Below, piece after piece: positions 25,791 to 35,113 of a stretch of 64,000 bases of DNA. The stretch is from assembly GCA_937951615.1 (NCBI GenBank), contig CALFBH010000007.1, positions 1 through 64,000 on the forward strand, in the 5' to 3' direction. Numbering within the stretch: position 1 is the first letter of the stretch; every line of letters begins with the position of its first letter. Position numbers and translations under genes: made by a program. The stretch is from an uncultured Saprospiraceae bacterium. Lineage in GTDB: Bacteria; Bacteroidota; Bacteroidia; Chitinophagales; Saprospiraceae. The notes below the pieces were generated by a model that had not been told where the DNA came from, did not search any database, and saw only the letters and a program-made list of their open reading frames with translations.

Positions 25791-25826
25791 AATGTCGAAG
25801 TGAGCCTGGCTTGCTTCGACATTTTT
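25791..25826 (+). terminator. Terminator after the PLD-like gene
   Basis: AATGTCGAAG and CTTCGACATT form a 10-bp stem followed by TTTTT. Confidence 0.7.
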
Positions 25827-26187
25827 GTTAACCCAAGTTAAAATAGTAGCCCCCAATTTTACATTTTCACAGTCTGTAGTTTATAGGGTTTATGACGTTT
25901 GATCGTGTGTATAGCAAATTGCACAATTTTGCCGTTCCATTCGCCCAGGGTTTTAACCGACCTGTGCGATTGAATTAAGTACCCATGAATAAATTTATTG
26001 GCTACCAAATAATTCGTCGCGATGCGACTTGAATAGCCTTCCAATTTGATAACTTTACAAAGTGTCGTAGACACAATCTATCTGGTAGCCAATGGTTTTA
26101 ACCATGGGCGAGAGAGAAAGTGCAATTTGTAATACACTTTGACCAGCGTTGATAAGATTTGGGGCTACATATTCAACTTGGGGTAAC
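25827..26187. mobile_element. ~360-bp element with ~26-bp imperfect inverted ends
   Basis: The left end GTTAACCCAAGTTAAAATAG and the inverse of the right end GTTACCCCAAGTTGAATATG match closely, and both continue into GTAGCCCC-type sequence. An inner pair, TTGGCTACCA and TGGTAGCCAA, also pairs. No coding capacity. It fills most of the gap between the PLD-like and START genes and looks like a non-autonomous element. Confidence 0.65.
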
Positions 26188-26192
26188 TATCC

Positions 26193-26864
26193 TTAATGAT
26201 TGTATGACTGTTCCGCCAATTCTTCAATAAAATCCACTTTTGCATTTTTGTACTTATCCTTCTTTAGCATGTCCCGCATTTTGGAAATCGTTTGGATAGG
26301 GCCTCGGTCTATAAAGGCATTTGTCAGGAAGATAGGAATATTGCCACCGGGGTCTGTTTTTATAGTATAAATGATATGGACGATACCGCCTGACTTAGGC
26401 GTCAATATCCATTGCGCATCCAGTTTTTCTACACGCACCATTCCCTTTTGTCGGGGGTAGCTATCATGTTTGGAAGTAGAAGTAGACGTGACGACTTTGG
26501 TTTCGGGGTCTTGTTCGACCAAAGAACTGAGTATCACATCCCGATTATTCAGTGGCCAGGGGAAATCAGAAATAGAATAATAATAGATATGATTAGGTGC
26601 AATGGTCTGAGTAATTTTGGCTTCATCAGTACTATACACCCAGCTTGTATAAGCATTGACATCATCAAATAAAGCGATAATACTACTGAGTGAAGTCTGC
26701 ATTTCAGTAACAATTTTCAGTTCCTTAATGCCAGATTCTCCAATATTTCGGGTGTAAATTTTAAGGTCTTTTTTATCTTTTTTAAGCGTCCAACTGTCTT
26801 CCTGCCCAAAGGCTAATCCAGTAATTAGCAAAAGCAGGCAATAGGTCAAAATATTCTTGATCAT
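26193..26864 (-). CDS. Secreted START-domain lipid-binding-like protein
   Basis: 223 residues with a signal peptide (ILTYCLLLLITGLAFG). The rest is one START/SRPBCC fold: WTLKKDKKDLKIYTR, then WVYSTDEAKITQTIAPNH, the YYYSISDFPWPLNNRDVI segment typical of START proteins, and a long C-terminal helix. Such domains bind a hydrophobic ligand in a closed pocket; the ligand is unknown. It and the next minus-strand gene are separated by ~115 bp with ATTGAGT/ACTCAAT inverted words. Confidence 0.85.
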   Translation of the reverse strand: MIKNILTYCLLLLITGLAFGQEDSWTLKKDKKDLKIYTRNIGESGIKELKIVTEMQTSLSSIIALFDDVNAYTSWVYSTDEAKITQTIAPNHIYYYSISDFPWPLNNRDVILSSLVEQDPETKVVTSTSTSKHDSYPRQKGMVRVEKLDAQWILTPKSGGIVHIIYTIKTDPGGNIPIFLTNAFIDRGPIQTISKMRDMLKKDKYKNAKVDFIEELAEQSYNH

Positions 26865-26867
26865 TAT

Positions 26868-26978
26868 GTTGAGTTGGTTGAGTAATTGTGTTGATTAAGT
26901 TATTGAGTTTACTTTATGACGCAGAAATTCCTAATTAGCACAATAACTTAATACACTCAATTAACTCAATACGCTCAG
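26868..26978. repeat. Inverted ATTGAGT / ACTCAAT words
   Basis: GTTGATTAAGTTATTGAGTT on one side is matched by AATAACTTAATACACTCAAT on the other. The same word family forms the octamer array at 23.4 kb. Confidence 0.5.
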
Positions 26979-26980
26979 TT

Positions 26981-27502
26981 CTACATCTGTAGTCCATCAT
27001 TAGGCAATTCAATTTCATTAGTTGCCCCAAATTTTTTGCGGGCATCCAGAAAGCGAGTGTCCAGTTTTTCCTCCACATTTTCCATCTGCTCAAACAGGCT
27101 TTCTCGCTCTTCCTCTTGTTCTAAACTTGGCTTAGGCAACACGGAAATATCCACAATGCGTTTATACTGTTTAGTCATTGCATCCTTATGAAATTCTAGC
27201 AAAGCTAGTGCCGAATCTTTATATTCCGTACTTTTTTTAAAAGCAGTCAGTTGCTGCGTATTAACCAAGGATTCTTCAATTTGTTGTTGTGTGCGGGTAT
27301 ATTGGTCTGCAATTCGTTGTGAATCTGCCGCAGCCATTTCTTCCAGTAGATGAAATAATTCACGATTGACATGCATCATTTCTCCGATAATTTTCGAATC
27401 ATAGACCAGCGGGTCGGAAATTGTTTCCTTAGCAGTCTGTTTACAACCAGTCCATGCCAGTAGGCCCAGCAGTAAAAGCATGATGTTTTTTGTTAATTGC
27501 AT
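26981..27502 (-). CDS. Small helical lipoprotein of unknown function
   Basis: 173 residues. MQLTKNIMLLLLGLLAWTGC is a lipoprotein signal with the lipobox cysteine in WTGCKQ. The mature part is charged and mostly helical, with coiled-coil-like stretches around ELFHLLEEMAAADSQRI and EQEEERESLFEQMENVEEKL. No family recognised. Its leader contains two hairpins with T-runs. Confidence 0.75.
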   Translation of the reverse strand: MQLTKNIMLLLLGLLAWTGCKQTAKETISDPLVYDSKIIGEMMHVNRELFHLLEEMAAADSQRIADQYTRTQQQIEESLVNTQQLTAFKKSTEYKDSALALLEFHKDAMTKQYKRIVDISVLPKPSLEQEEERESLFEQMENVEEKLDTRFLDARKKFGATNEIELPNDGLQM

Positions 27503-27564
27503 TTTGAATGAGTTTTTATAAAATATCCAGAGACAAAATAAGGCATTTTAGGGGAAATAAAAAA

Positions 27565-27603
27565 CCCCGGACGAACCGGGGAAAAAAACTCTCCAATGGA
27601 GAG
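27565..27603 (-). promoter_or_regulatory. Two consecutive terminator-like hairpins in a 5' leader
   Basis: Read on the minus strand: CTCTCC-ATT-GGAGAG followed by seven T, then CCCCGG-TTCGT-CCGGGG followed by six T. A TAACTTTG box lies just upstream at about 27619-27626. They sit 60-100 bp before the lipoprotein start, in a gap between divergent genes, where a terminator has nothing to end except a leader or a small RNA. Confidence 0.5.
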
Positions 27604-27734
27604 AAAAAAAAATTGACCACAAAGTTAGCTGTTTTTCAGGAATACACGTTAAACTTCAACTGAAATTATTTTTTATTATTAAAAATAGTTAGATTTGGCA
27701 ACGAGTTAATCACACACGCCGTTTATAAAATACA

Positions 27735-30392
27735 ATGAACACTGTCGCTAAATATTTTTGCCTTTTGTTATGTTGTTTGTCTGCCAACACTTTACAAGCA
27801 ACCCATATCGTCGGTGGAGAAATGAATTATGAGTGCCTCGGCAACGATCAGTACCGAATCACCCTACAGATTTTTCGAGACTGCGAGACAGGTGTGCCTT
27901 ATTTCGACGAGCCTGCTTCCATTGGCGTCTTTGACGAAAATGACACCTTATTATATGATTTGCGAGTCTATCCAATGGGAGACGACACACTCGATCCGAC
28001 TTTACAAAACCCCTGCCTTGTCGTGCCGCCTACCGTTTGTTATCACACGACTAGTTACGATACCATTGTAGAACTGCCTTTCATACAAGGTGGTTATCAA
28101 ATGGCTTATCAGCGTTGCTGCCGCAATCAAAGTATTCTGAACATTGAATTGCCATTGGAAACCGGGGCAACTTATTACAGCTATATTTCGGAAGAAGCTT
28201 TATTAGGTTGTAATAATAGTGCCTACTTTAATGACTGGCCGCCCTTCTTTATCTGTGCTAATTTTCCTTTTGAATTTGAACATTTCGCAGTAGATGTGGA
28301 TGGAGATTCGGTCGTCTATGAAATGTGCGCACCCTTTGAAGGAGCAACGTTCAATATTCCCCGCCCGCAGCCACCCAATCCTCCGCCCTACGATTCGGTT
28401 ATTTGGGTAACGCCGCCTTACAACACGGAAAATATGCTCAATGGTATGCTCGGCTTACCAACGGATGTTTTAAAAATAAACTCAGAAACAGGTTTTCTGG
28501 AAGCCTTACCGAATACCGTCGGGCAGTTTGTCGTCGGTATATGTGCCAAAGAATATAGAAATGGTATTTTAATTTCCACTACTCGACGGGATTTTCAATT
28601 CAATGTTGGGACTTGTGGCTTGGAAGTCGTCTCGTCTTTTTTTACACCAGAAGTACAATGTAACAGTACTTTGGAAGTCTTTTTCGACAATCAAAGTGCA
28701 GGTTCTAATGACTATTTTTGGGACTTCGGCGACTTAAATTCCACAACTGATACGTCAAATATTTTTGCACCTACTTATACTTATCCCGATACAGGAACGT
28801 ATGAAATTACGCTCATTGTAGGTGGGGGAGGGACGGCTTGTACCGATACCTTTACCCGCGAAATCAACTTGCAATACGAATCACTTGATGTCAGTTTTGA
28901 TATTGAATACAATAGCTGTCAGGATACCTTGTTGGTCGATTTTATTGATATTTCAACCGACTCCCTCAGTAGCATTGAAGAATGGAATTGGGATTTTGGC
29001 AATGGACTCACTTCGACAGATCAATACCCAACCATCCCTTACGATACATCGGGAACTTATACCATTTATCTGGATGTAGTGGCCGCAAATGGCTGCGTGG
29101 GCAGCGACTCGGCAATTGTTTCTTTTGGTATTCCGTACATTGATTTGCCCGAATTTGCCCCGATCTGCGAAGGAGAAACCGCCTATGAACTTAATCCTGA
29201 CGGCAATCCAGATTTCTTTTATGAATGGACGCCTATAACCGATTTGAGTAATCCAAATTCCCCCAATCCAATTGCCACGCCTTCACAAACCACAACTTAC
29301 ACTGCTTTTGTTTCTGTGTATAATAGCTTTGATACCTGTACAATTAGCGAAAGCGTCACGGTAGTCATTCCACCAGCAGTCAGTGTTGATGCAGGCGTAG
29401 ATGAAACGACCTGCAACCAAAATTATACTTTAAATGCCTCTGGCAATAATGCAATAGAGTATTTCTGGTCAGACACCGCCGATTTTAGCAATATTTTAAA
29501 TCCATCCGGCAGCAATATCATAACTGTTGCCCCAAGTCCGGACGGAACAACTTATTACGTAGAAGCCTTCGACCAGTACGGCTGCTCTGCCATAGATGAA
29601 GTAGTCATCACGAGTAGTGCCGTCAATATAGAAGCGGGTAATATCCAGCAAATCTGCAATGGCAATACCGCAATGCTGGAAGTCACCAATCTCAATCCAG
29701 CACAAGAATTGACCTACACTTGGTCACCAACGGGCTCCATCTTAAATGGTGCAAATACCGCCAATCCCGAAGTCGCTCCCGCAACGACAACAACCTACAC
29801 CGTTACTGCCACCAATGCCTTCGGATGCACCATGACTGCCCAGGCAATTGTCAGCGTGTCGAGTACTGCACCCTCACTAAGTGCAAGCGTCGATCCAGAC
29901 ACTATTTATGCAGGAGAAACTGTGCAAATCACAGCAACAGATGACCCCGACTACACTTACGAATGGACACCATCCGACTGGCTCAGTGCAGATGATATTG
30001 CCAGCCCTGTAGCCATGCCGCCTGAAACAGTAACTTATTATTTAGAAATACGCGACGAATTTGGCTGCATCAATACCGACTCAGTCACAGTTTATTTACG
30101 CCGATTCATCTGCGATGATCCTTATATTTTTGTGCCCAATGCGTTTACACCAAATGACGATGGCAAAAACGACATCCTCTACGTCCGCGCCAATGCCGTA
30201 ACAGAAGTCTATTTTGTAGTCTATAGTCGCTGGGGCGAACAAATGTTTGAAACCGAAACACTAGATGTCGGCTGGGACGGGACTTATAAAGGCAAAAAAC
30301 TCAGCCCAGATGTATATGGATACTATTTAAAAGTCCGCTGCCTGAATAACGAAGAGTACATAAAAAAAGGAAATGTAACTTTGATAAGGTAA
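27735..30392 (+). CDS. Large secreted protein with PKD-type domains and CHU_C terminus
   Basis: 885 residues. Signal peptide, then an N-terminal domain common in Bacteroidota adhesin-like proteins (THIVGGEMNYECLGNDQYRI, CCRNQSI). PKD domains are seen at DYFWDFGDLNSTTDTSNIF and WNWDFGNGLTSTDQYP, followed by further beta domains with TYTWSPTG and YEWTPSDWL. The end, NAFTPNDDGKND to KKGNVTLIR, is the gliding-motility-associated CHU_C domain, a type B T9SS sorting signal. The PorP/SprF gene follows in the same direction, the usual partner for type B cargo. Confidence 0.92.
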   Translation: MNTVAKYFCLLLCCLSANTLQATHIVGGEMNYECLGNDQYRITLQIFRDCETGVPYFDEPASIGVFDENDTLLYDLRVYPMGDDTLDPTLQNPCLVVPPTVCYHTTSYDTIVELPFIQGGYQMAYQRCCRNQSILNIELPLETGATYYSYISEEALLGCNNSAYFNDWPPFFICANFPFEFEHFAVDVDGDSVVYEMCAPFEGATFNIPRPQPPNPPPYDSVIWVTPPYNTENMLNGMLGLPTDVLKINSETGFLEALPNTVGQFVVGICAKEYRNGILISTTRRDFQFNVGTCGLEVVSSFFTPEVQCNSTLEVFFDNQSAGSNDYFWDFGDLNSTTDTSNIFAPTYTYPDTGTYEITLIVGGGGTACTDTFTREINLQYESLDVSFDIEYNSCQDTLLVDFIDISTDSLSSIEEWNWDFGNGLTSTDQYPTIPYDTSGTYTIYLDVVAANGCVGSDSAIVSFGIPYIDLPEFAPICEGETAYELNPDGNPDFFYEWTPITDLSNPNSPNPIATPSQTTTYTAFVSVYNSFDTCTISESVTVVIPPAVSVDAGVDETTCNQNYTLNASGNNAIEYFWSDTADFSNILNPSGSNIITVAPSPDGTTYYVEAFDQYGCSAIDEVVITSSAVNIEAGNIQQICNGNTAMLEVTNLNPAQELTYTWSPTGSILNGANTANPEVAPATTTTYTVTATNAFGCTMTAQAIVSVSSTAPSLSASVDPDTIYAGETVQITATDDPDYTYEWTPSDWLSADDIASPVAMPPETVTYYLEIRDEFGCINTDSVTVYLRRFICDDPYIFVPNAFTPNDDGKNDILYVRANAVTEVYFVVYSRWGEQMFETETLDVGWDGTYKGKKLSPDVYGYYLKVRCLNNEEYIKKGNVTLIR

Positions 30393-30497
30393 CTCGTGAT
30401 TGGTGATTAGTAACTCGTGATTGGATTTGAACATCTTAAGACCCTAGTGTGGTTCAAAAAACAGCCCAATGCGGCAACCCAGTAAAGCTCAATAGAC

Positions 30498-31505
30498 ATG
30501 AATAGACTATTCTACATATCAATTCTACTACTGTTAAGCATCAATGGCTTGGCGCAGGACATCCATTTCTCCCAATTCTATAATGCGCCATTACAAACCA
30601 ATCCTGCCATGACAGGAATATTTGGAGGAGATGTGCGCTTTGTCGGCAATTTCCGCCACCAGTGGGCTTCTGTGCCTGTACCTTACACCACCTTCTCAGG
30701 CTCATTCGAACACAAACTCGTCCCCAAACTCATAAAAACCAATGGACTTGCTGCTGGATTACTCATCAACCAAGATCAGGCAGGCGACTCAAGACTAAGC
30801 CTAACCAACATCATGGCTTCCGCAGCTTATGCACAAGCCATGAACGATCAAAATTTTGTATCCATCGGCTTCCAAGTTGGCATCGGACAACGCCGCATCG
30901 ACATGGCTGCCCTCACATTCGATTCACAATTTAATGGCGATATCTTCGATCCCAATTTGCCTACGCAAGAAAATCTGCCCATTCTCAATTTTGTCTACCC
31001 AGATATGAATGCTGGCATCAACTGGCATTTCCAGCTTCCCGACCTCCGTACCTGGGTCAATGCAGGCGCAAGCCTCGCTCACCTCAACACGCCAAGACAA
31101 AGTTTTTTTGAAAATGATGATGTCCGCCTTAGTCGCAAACTGGCTTTCAGTACAGATGCTTCTTTCCCAATCTCTGCTAAATTGGACTTGCAGCCTGCCT
31201 TGCTTTATCAAAGACAAAATACCTATCAAGAATTGGTTTATGGTACAAATGTAAAATACCACCTGACAGAAAATGCAGGCAATGAAATGGGCTTGCTGTT
31301 CGGCGGCTGGCACCGCTGGGGCGACGCCATCGCTTTTTTTGCAGGACTAGACTATACGACGCTGAGTGTAGGAATAAGTTATGATATTAATATCTCGCCT
31401 TTTAATGTAGCGACAAATGGCAATGGCGGACCAGAACTTTCAGTGATTTATACCATTGCCAAGGTGAAAGGGATGGAGAGCTATAGGTCTTGCCCTATTT
31501 TTTAA
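30498..31505 (+). CDS. PorP/SprF family T9SS membrane protein
   Basis: 335 residues. Signal peptide MNRLFYISILLLLSINGLAQ, then the diagnostic opening DIHFSQFYNAPLQTNPAMTGIF and an outer-membrane barrel (FRHQWASVPVPYTTFSGSFE, GLLFGGWHRWGDAIAFFAGL). Family members help type B T9SS cargo reach and attach to the surface. It is 105 bp behind the CHU_C gene and probably cotranscribed with it. Confidence 0.95.
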   Translation: MNRLFYISILLLLSINGLAQDIHFSQFYNAPLQTNPAMTGIFGGDVRFVGNFRHQWASVPVPYTTFSGSFEHKLVPKLIKTNGLAAGLLINQDQAGDSRLSLTNIMASAAYAQAMNDQNFVSIGFQVGIGQRRIDMAALTFDSQFNGDIFDPNLPTQENLPILNFVYPDMNAGINWHFQLPDLRTWVNAGASLAHLNTPRQSFFENDDVRLSRKLAFSTDASFPISAKLDLQPALLYQRQNTYQELVYGTNVKYHLTENAGNEMGLLFGGWHRWGDAIAFFAGLDYTTLSVGISYDINISPFNVATNGNGGPELSVIYTIAKVKGMESYRSCPIF

Positions 31506-31515
31506 ACCTACCACC

Positions 31516-31537
31516 GTACCGACGACTTTAGCCGTCG
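31516..31537 (+). repeat. Half-copy of the CGACGACTTTAGCCGTCG repeat
   Basis: GTACCGACGACTTTAGCCGT followed by CG is identical to one arm of the inverted repeat at 59783-59839. Confidence 0.7.
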
Positions 31538-31585
31538 AGTGTCCTTATAGTTTGTCAAAAGTATTGGTTTTCAAAAACTTCCAAC

Positions 31586-31710
31586 GGTTTGGTAAACTTG
31601 TGAGAAGGCATAAGAGAAGCCAGTTTGCTAAACCTTCTAATGCTTTCTTTCTGGGGTAGGCTTAGCAAACTTTCCTTTCACACAGGACTTACCTGAAAGT
31701 TTACGAAACC
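31586..31710. repeat. Double-hairpin repeat, GGTTTnGTAAACTTG family, copy 2
   Basis: Outer arms GGTTTGGTAAACTT and AAGTTTACGAAACC, inner arms AGTTTGCTAAACC and GGCTTAGCAAACT: the same nested plan as 15060-15175. Confidence 0.7.
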
Positions 31711-31771
31711 ATGTAATAATACAATTTGATAATCTCGCTAATTTCACTTATTTTTGAATAAAATAAAATAG

Positions 31772-32029
31772 ATGAGTTCAACAGAAATTAGGCTTGCTTT
31801 ACACAAATATATTGACCAGGCTGACGACCGTTTTGTCGGAGCAGTTTATGCTATGGTGCAACAATATATGGATCAGGATGAAATTATTGTATATAGCACG
31901 GATGGAAAACCATTGACCCAGAAACAAATGGCAGAAGAAGTTCAGGCTGCTTACGCAGATGTCAAAAAAGGGAATTTTAAAACGACAGCGCAAGTCCGTG
32001 AAGAAATAAAAAAGTGGACGAAACCATGA
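31772..32029 (+). CDS. Antitoxin-like partner of a RelE/ParE toxin
   Basis: 85 residues, acidic and helical (IRLALHKYIDQADDRFVGAVY). The C-terminal half, with QKQMAEEVQAAYADVKKGNF, resembles the toxin-wrapping tail of RelB/ParD-like antitoxins. It overlaps the toxin start by ATGA, so the two are translationally coupled. No DNA-binding motif is obvious. The call depends mainly on the neighbour. Confidence 0.7.
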   Translation: MSSTEIRLALHKYIDQADDRFVGAVYAMVQQYMDQDEIIVYSTDGKPLTQKQMAEEVQAAYADVKKGNFKTTAQVREEIKKWTKP

Positions 32030-32343
32030 AAAAGTACACCATTATTTGGTCTGACCAATCCCTGTCTTCTTTGAATCACATCTACCATTTTATTTCAAGT
32101 TCTTCTCCGCAAAATGCCAGTAAAGTTGTTGATGCTTTGCTCAATCTTGGCGATTCCTTGGCGACCTTTCCAAATGGCTATAAATCAGAGCCTTTATTGT
32201 CTAATGAAGCAACAACCTATAGAAGTGTATCTAAATGGAATTATCTGCTCATTTATACTGTGGAAGAAGAAACACAAACTGTTGTTGTTGTCAAAATATT
32301 TGACACTCGCCAAAATCCTATAAGAATGTCAGTAGAATCTTGA
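32026..32343 (+). CDS. RelE/ParE family toxin
   Basis: 105 residues from MKKYTIIWSDQSLSSLNHIYHF; an in-frame ATG 12 bp upstream is inside the antitoxin. The RelE/ParE fold is seen in the opening beta strand and two-helix hairpin, then YRSVSKWNYLLIYTVEEE and a final strand VVVVKIFDTRQNPIRM. Family members cut ribosome-bound mRNA or poison gyrase; which applies here cannot be told. Paired with the upstream antitoxin. Confidence 0.85.
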   Translation: MKKYTIIWSDQSLSSLNHIYHFISSSSPQNASKVVDALLNLGDSLATFPNGYKSEPLLSNEATTYRSVSKWNYLLIYTVEEETQTVVVVKIFDTRQNPIRMSVES

Positions 32344-32446
32344 TGTTCAACTGATTAAATAAATTCAACACAAGAATTCGAAAAACCAAGCACTTTCCCG
32401 TATCTTCAATTCAAATTTTTCCAATAACCAAAACCCATATTTCAAA

Positions 32447-34072
32447 ATGAAAAAAAATCTACTATTCCTACTCTTGGCAATAAGCATCACCGCCTGCCAA
32501 AGCCCCACAACAACAGATGCCGATACAGACACCACAACAGCCAATAGTAATTTAGACAAATACGTAAACGTCCGCCTCGGTACGGATATGACGCTGACCG
32601 ACAAGCAGAAGCAAATGATTCCTTTGCTCATAGACGCTGCGAAACTCATGGATCAGTGTTTTTGGTATGAAGCGTATGGCAATCGCTCCACCTTGTCTGT
32701 CAAAGATGCCGACCTGTCGAAATTTGTCAATATCAATTATGGTCCCTGGGATCGACTGGATGGCAATAAACCTTTTGTGCCAGGCGTAGGCGATAAGCCA
32801 TTGGGCGCGAATTATTACCCAAAAGACATGACTAAAGAAGAATTTGAGGAAGCAGATCTGCCGGGCAAAGACGGCTTGTATAATTTCATCCGCCGTGCGC
32901 CAGATGGCAAGTTGATGACTGTGCCTTTCCATAAACAATTTGCCGTACAACATAAAAAGGCAGCCGATTTATTGCGACAAGCAGCCGAACTCGCAGAAGA
33001 TGCTGGTCTAAAACGCTATCTCAGCCTCCGCGCTGATGCTTTGCTGGACGACGATTATCAGCCTAGCGATATGGCTTGGCTGGATATGAAAAATAATACA
33101 ATAGATGTGGTCATTGGACCAATTGAAACCTACGAAGATCAGTTGTTTGGTTATAAGGCAGCGCATGAGGCCTATATCTTAGTCAAAGACCAGAATTGGA
33201 GCAAAAGGCTGGAAAAATATGCGCAGTTTTTACCAGAATTGCAGCGCGGGATTCCTGTGGCTGAAAAATATAAGAAAGAAGAGCCAGGACGCGATACGGA
33301 GTTGAATGCTTATGATGTGGTGTATTATGCAGGCGACTGCAATGCAGGTAGCAAAACCATAGCCATCAACCTACCCAATGATGAGGAGGTACAACTGCAA
33401 AAAGGCACACGCCGTCTGCAACTCAAAAACGCAATGCGGGCTAAGTTTGATAAAATATTACTGCCGATTGCTGATGTTCTTATTGACGAAAGTCAGCGCA
33501 AACACATTACTTTTGATGCCTTTTTTGGCAATACCATGTTTCATGAAGTCGCACATGGGTTGGGCATTAAAAATACAATTGATGGTAAAGGTACAGTTCG
33601 TAAAGCTTTGAAAGAACACGCTTCGGCACTGGAAGAAGGCAAGGCAGATATTTTGGGCTTGTACATGATTAATCAATTGCACAAAAAAGGGGAAATTGAA
33701 GGCGATATAAAGGATTATTACGTGACTTTTATGGCGGGTATTTTCCGTTCTGTTCGCTTTGGAGCTTCTAGCGCACATGGGAAAGCAAACATGATTCGCT
33801 TCAATTATTTTAAAGAAAAAGGTGCATTTGAACGAGATGAAAAAACGGGCAAGTATCAAGTCAATTTTGAAAAACTACAGCAGGCAACAGATGATTTGTC
33901 AGGCTTGATTCTGACTTTGCAAGGCGATGGCGATTATGAAGGCGTTGCAAAATTAGTGGCAGAGAAAGGCGTCATTGGCACACAATTGCAAAGCGAACTA
34001 GATAGGTTGAGCGATGAAGGTATTCCTGTAGATGTGGTGTTTGAGCAGGGCTTGAGTGTGTTGAATCTTTGA
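32447..34072 (+). CDS. Dipeptidyl-peptidase III-like (M49 type) lipoprotein
   Basis: 541 residues. MKKNLLFLLLAISITACQS has a lipobox cysteine. Zinc site: FHEVAHGLG (H366, H370) with the second motif LEEGKADILG (about E395). Classical DPP III has a six-residue HExxGH motif; here it is a regular HExxH, as I recall for Bacteroidota members of this family. It should be a zinc aminopeptidase-type enzyme facing the periplasm or cell exterior, taking peptides from their N-terminus. Stands alone, followed by a repeat element. Confidence 0.85.
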   Translation: MKKNLLFLLLAISITACQSPTTTDADTDTTTANSNLDKYVNVRLGTDMTLTDKQKQMIPLLIDAAKLMDQCFWYEAYGNRSTLSVKDADLSKFVNINYGPWDRLDGNKPFVPGVGDKPLGANYYPKDMTKEEFEEADLPGKDGLYNFIRRAPDGKLMTVPFHKQFAVQHKKAADLLRQAAELAEDAGLKRYLSLRADALLDDDYQPSDMAWLDMKNNTIDVVIGPIETYEDQLFGYKAAHEAYILVKDQNWSKRLEKYAQFLPELQRGIPVAEKYKKEEPGRDTELNAYDVVYYAGDCNAGSKTIAINLPNDEEVQLQKGTRRLQLKNAMRAKFDKILLPIADVLIDESQRKHITFDAFFGNTMFHEVAHGLGIKNTIDGKGTVRKALKEHASALEEGKADILGLYMINQLHKKGEIEGDIKDYYVTFMAGIFRSVRFGASSAHGKANMIRFNYFKEKGAFERDEKTGKYQVNFEKLQQATDDLSGLILTLQGDGDYEGVAKLVAEKGVIGTQLQSELDRLSDEGIPVDVVFEQGLSVLNL

Positions 34073-34196
34073 ATAACGAATAATGAATTTCGAACACCGA
34101 ATGTCGAAGTGAGTGTAATACAGCGTCACGGACGCGGTCTGCTACATCTTCGTGAAAAGGCATCTTTGTTTAAATTTCAAAAGTAAAAAAACAAGG

Positions 34197-34336
34197 GTGT
34201 TCGATTAAAGTATGGAATAGTCGGCAGACGAAGGATTTTATGAAAATTGGTGATTTATCCCTTTAGATATGCCGTATTTCTAACCGAATTCGTCTGACGA
34301 CAACGGAGTTTACTCGATCATACCTTAGTCGAACAC
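34197..34336 (+). mobile_element. 140-bp TIR element, copy 2
   Basis: Ends GTGTTCGATTAAAGTATG and CATACCTTAGTCGAACAC are near-perfect inverse copies; inner GTCGGCAGACGAAGGATT and GAATTCGTCTGACGAC are also partly inverse. A diverged copy lies at 18207-18342. Non-coding, MITE-like. The rest of this 419-bp gap holds ACTC-rich words near 34.45-34.49 kb and nothing else definite. Confidence 0.8.
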
Positions 34337-34491
34337 TACCAAAAAAACAAATTCCAAATAATATAGAGGTGTGGAGAGAAAATCCTAAAAACAGAAAGAA
34401 ACGCCTGTGCTACAATAACTAAAATTACGAAGTAATTTGCTCAACCCGTAACTCGAAAACCCGAAACTCAACCAACGCGCAACTCAATCAC

Positions 34492-35079
34492 TCAATTCCC
34501 ACTTTCACGACGAGAAATTTCATCCCGAATCCTTGCTGCTTCTTCGTAATTTTCGTTCTTCAGCACTTCATCTAATTTTTCTTTCAGGTTATCTAATTCG
34601 TATTCAGACAAAGAAGGTTCTTCTTTTCCTTTGCGCTGCTGACGGCGCGGAGCTTCTTCTTCGCCATGTGTTTCCAGCACAACTCCGGCAGCTTCCAGGA
34701 TAAATTCATAGGAATAAATCGGACAATCAAACCGGACTGCTAAGGCGAGTGCATCTGAAGTGCGAGAATCAATTTCTACCACTTCACCATTGCGTATGCA
34801 AACCAGTCGTGCATAAAACACACCATCCAAAAGGTTACTGATGATAACCTCTTTGAGTTCTACCTCAAAGGTACTCAACACATTACGCATTAGGTCGTGT
34901 GTAAGTGGGCGAGGCGGACTCATGCGTTCCATAGCTACTGCAATAGACTGAGCCTCAAAGCCGCCAATGACAATTGGTAAGCGTCTTACTCCTTTCATCT
35001 CCCCTAAAACCAGTGCATAGTTTTGGGATTGTGTAGCTGTATGCGAAATGGCTACTATTTCTAGTTCAATTTTTTTCAT
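34492..35079 (-). CDS. Bifunctional nuclease (BFN/DUF151) protein with UvrB/C motif
   Basis: 195 residues. The BFN domain occupies residues 1-130 (LPIVIGGFEAQSIA, RPLTHDLMRNVL, VEIDSRTSDALALAVRFDCPIY). After a basic/acidic linker, the last 35 residues form a UvrB/UvrC helical hairpin (LKEKLDEVLKNENYEEAARIRDEI). This combination is common in Bacteroidota and some other phyla; plant homologues were described as RNase/DNase, and the bacterial role is unclear. Its promoter overlaps the palindrome upstream. Confidence 0.92.
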   Translation of the reverse strand: MKKIELEIVAISHTATQSQNYALVLGEMKGVRRLPIVIGGFEAQSIAVAMERMSPPRPLTHDLMRNVLSTFEVELKEVIISNLLDGVFYARLVCIRNGEVVEIDSRTSDALALAVRFDCPIYSYEFILEAAGVVLETHGEEEAPRRQQRKGKEEPSLSEYELDNLKEKLDEVLKNENYEEAARIRDEISRRESGN

Positions 35080-35113
35080 ACGAAAAGTAGAGTTTGATTG
35101 AAACCCTGATGAG

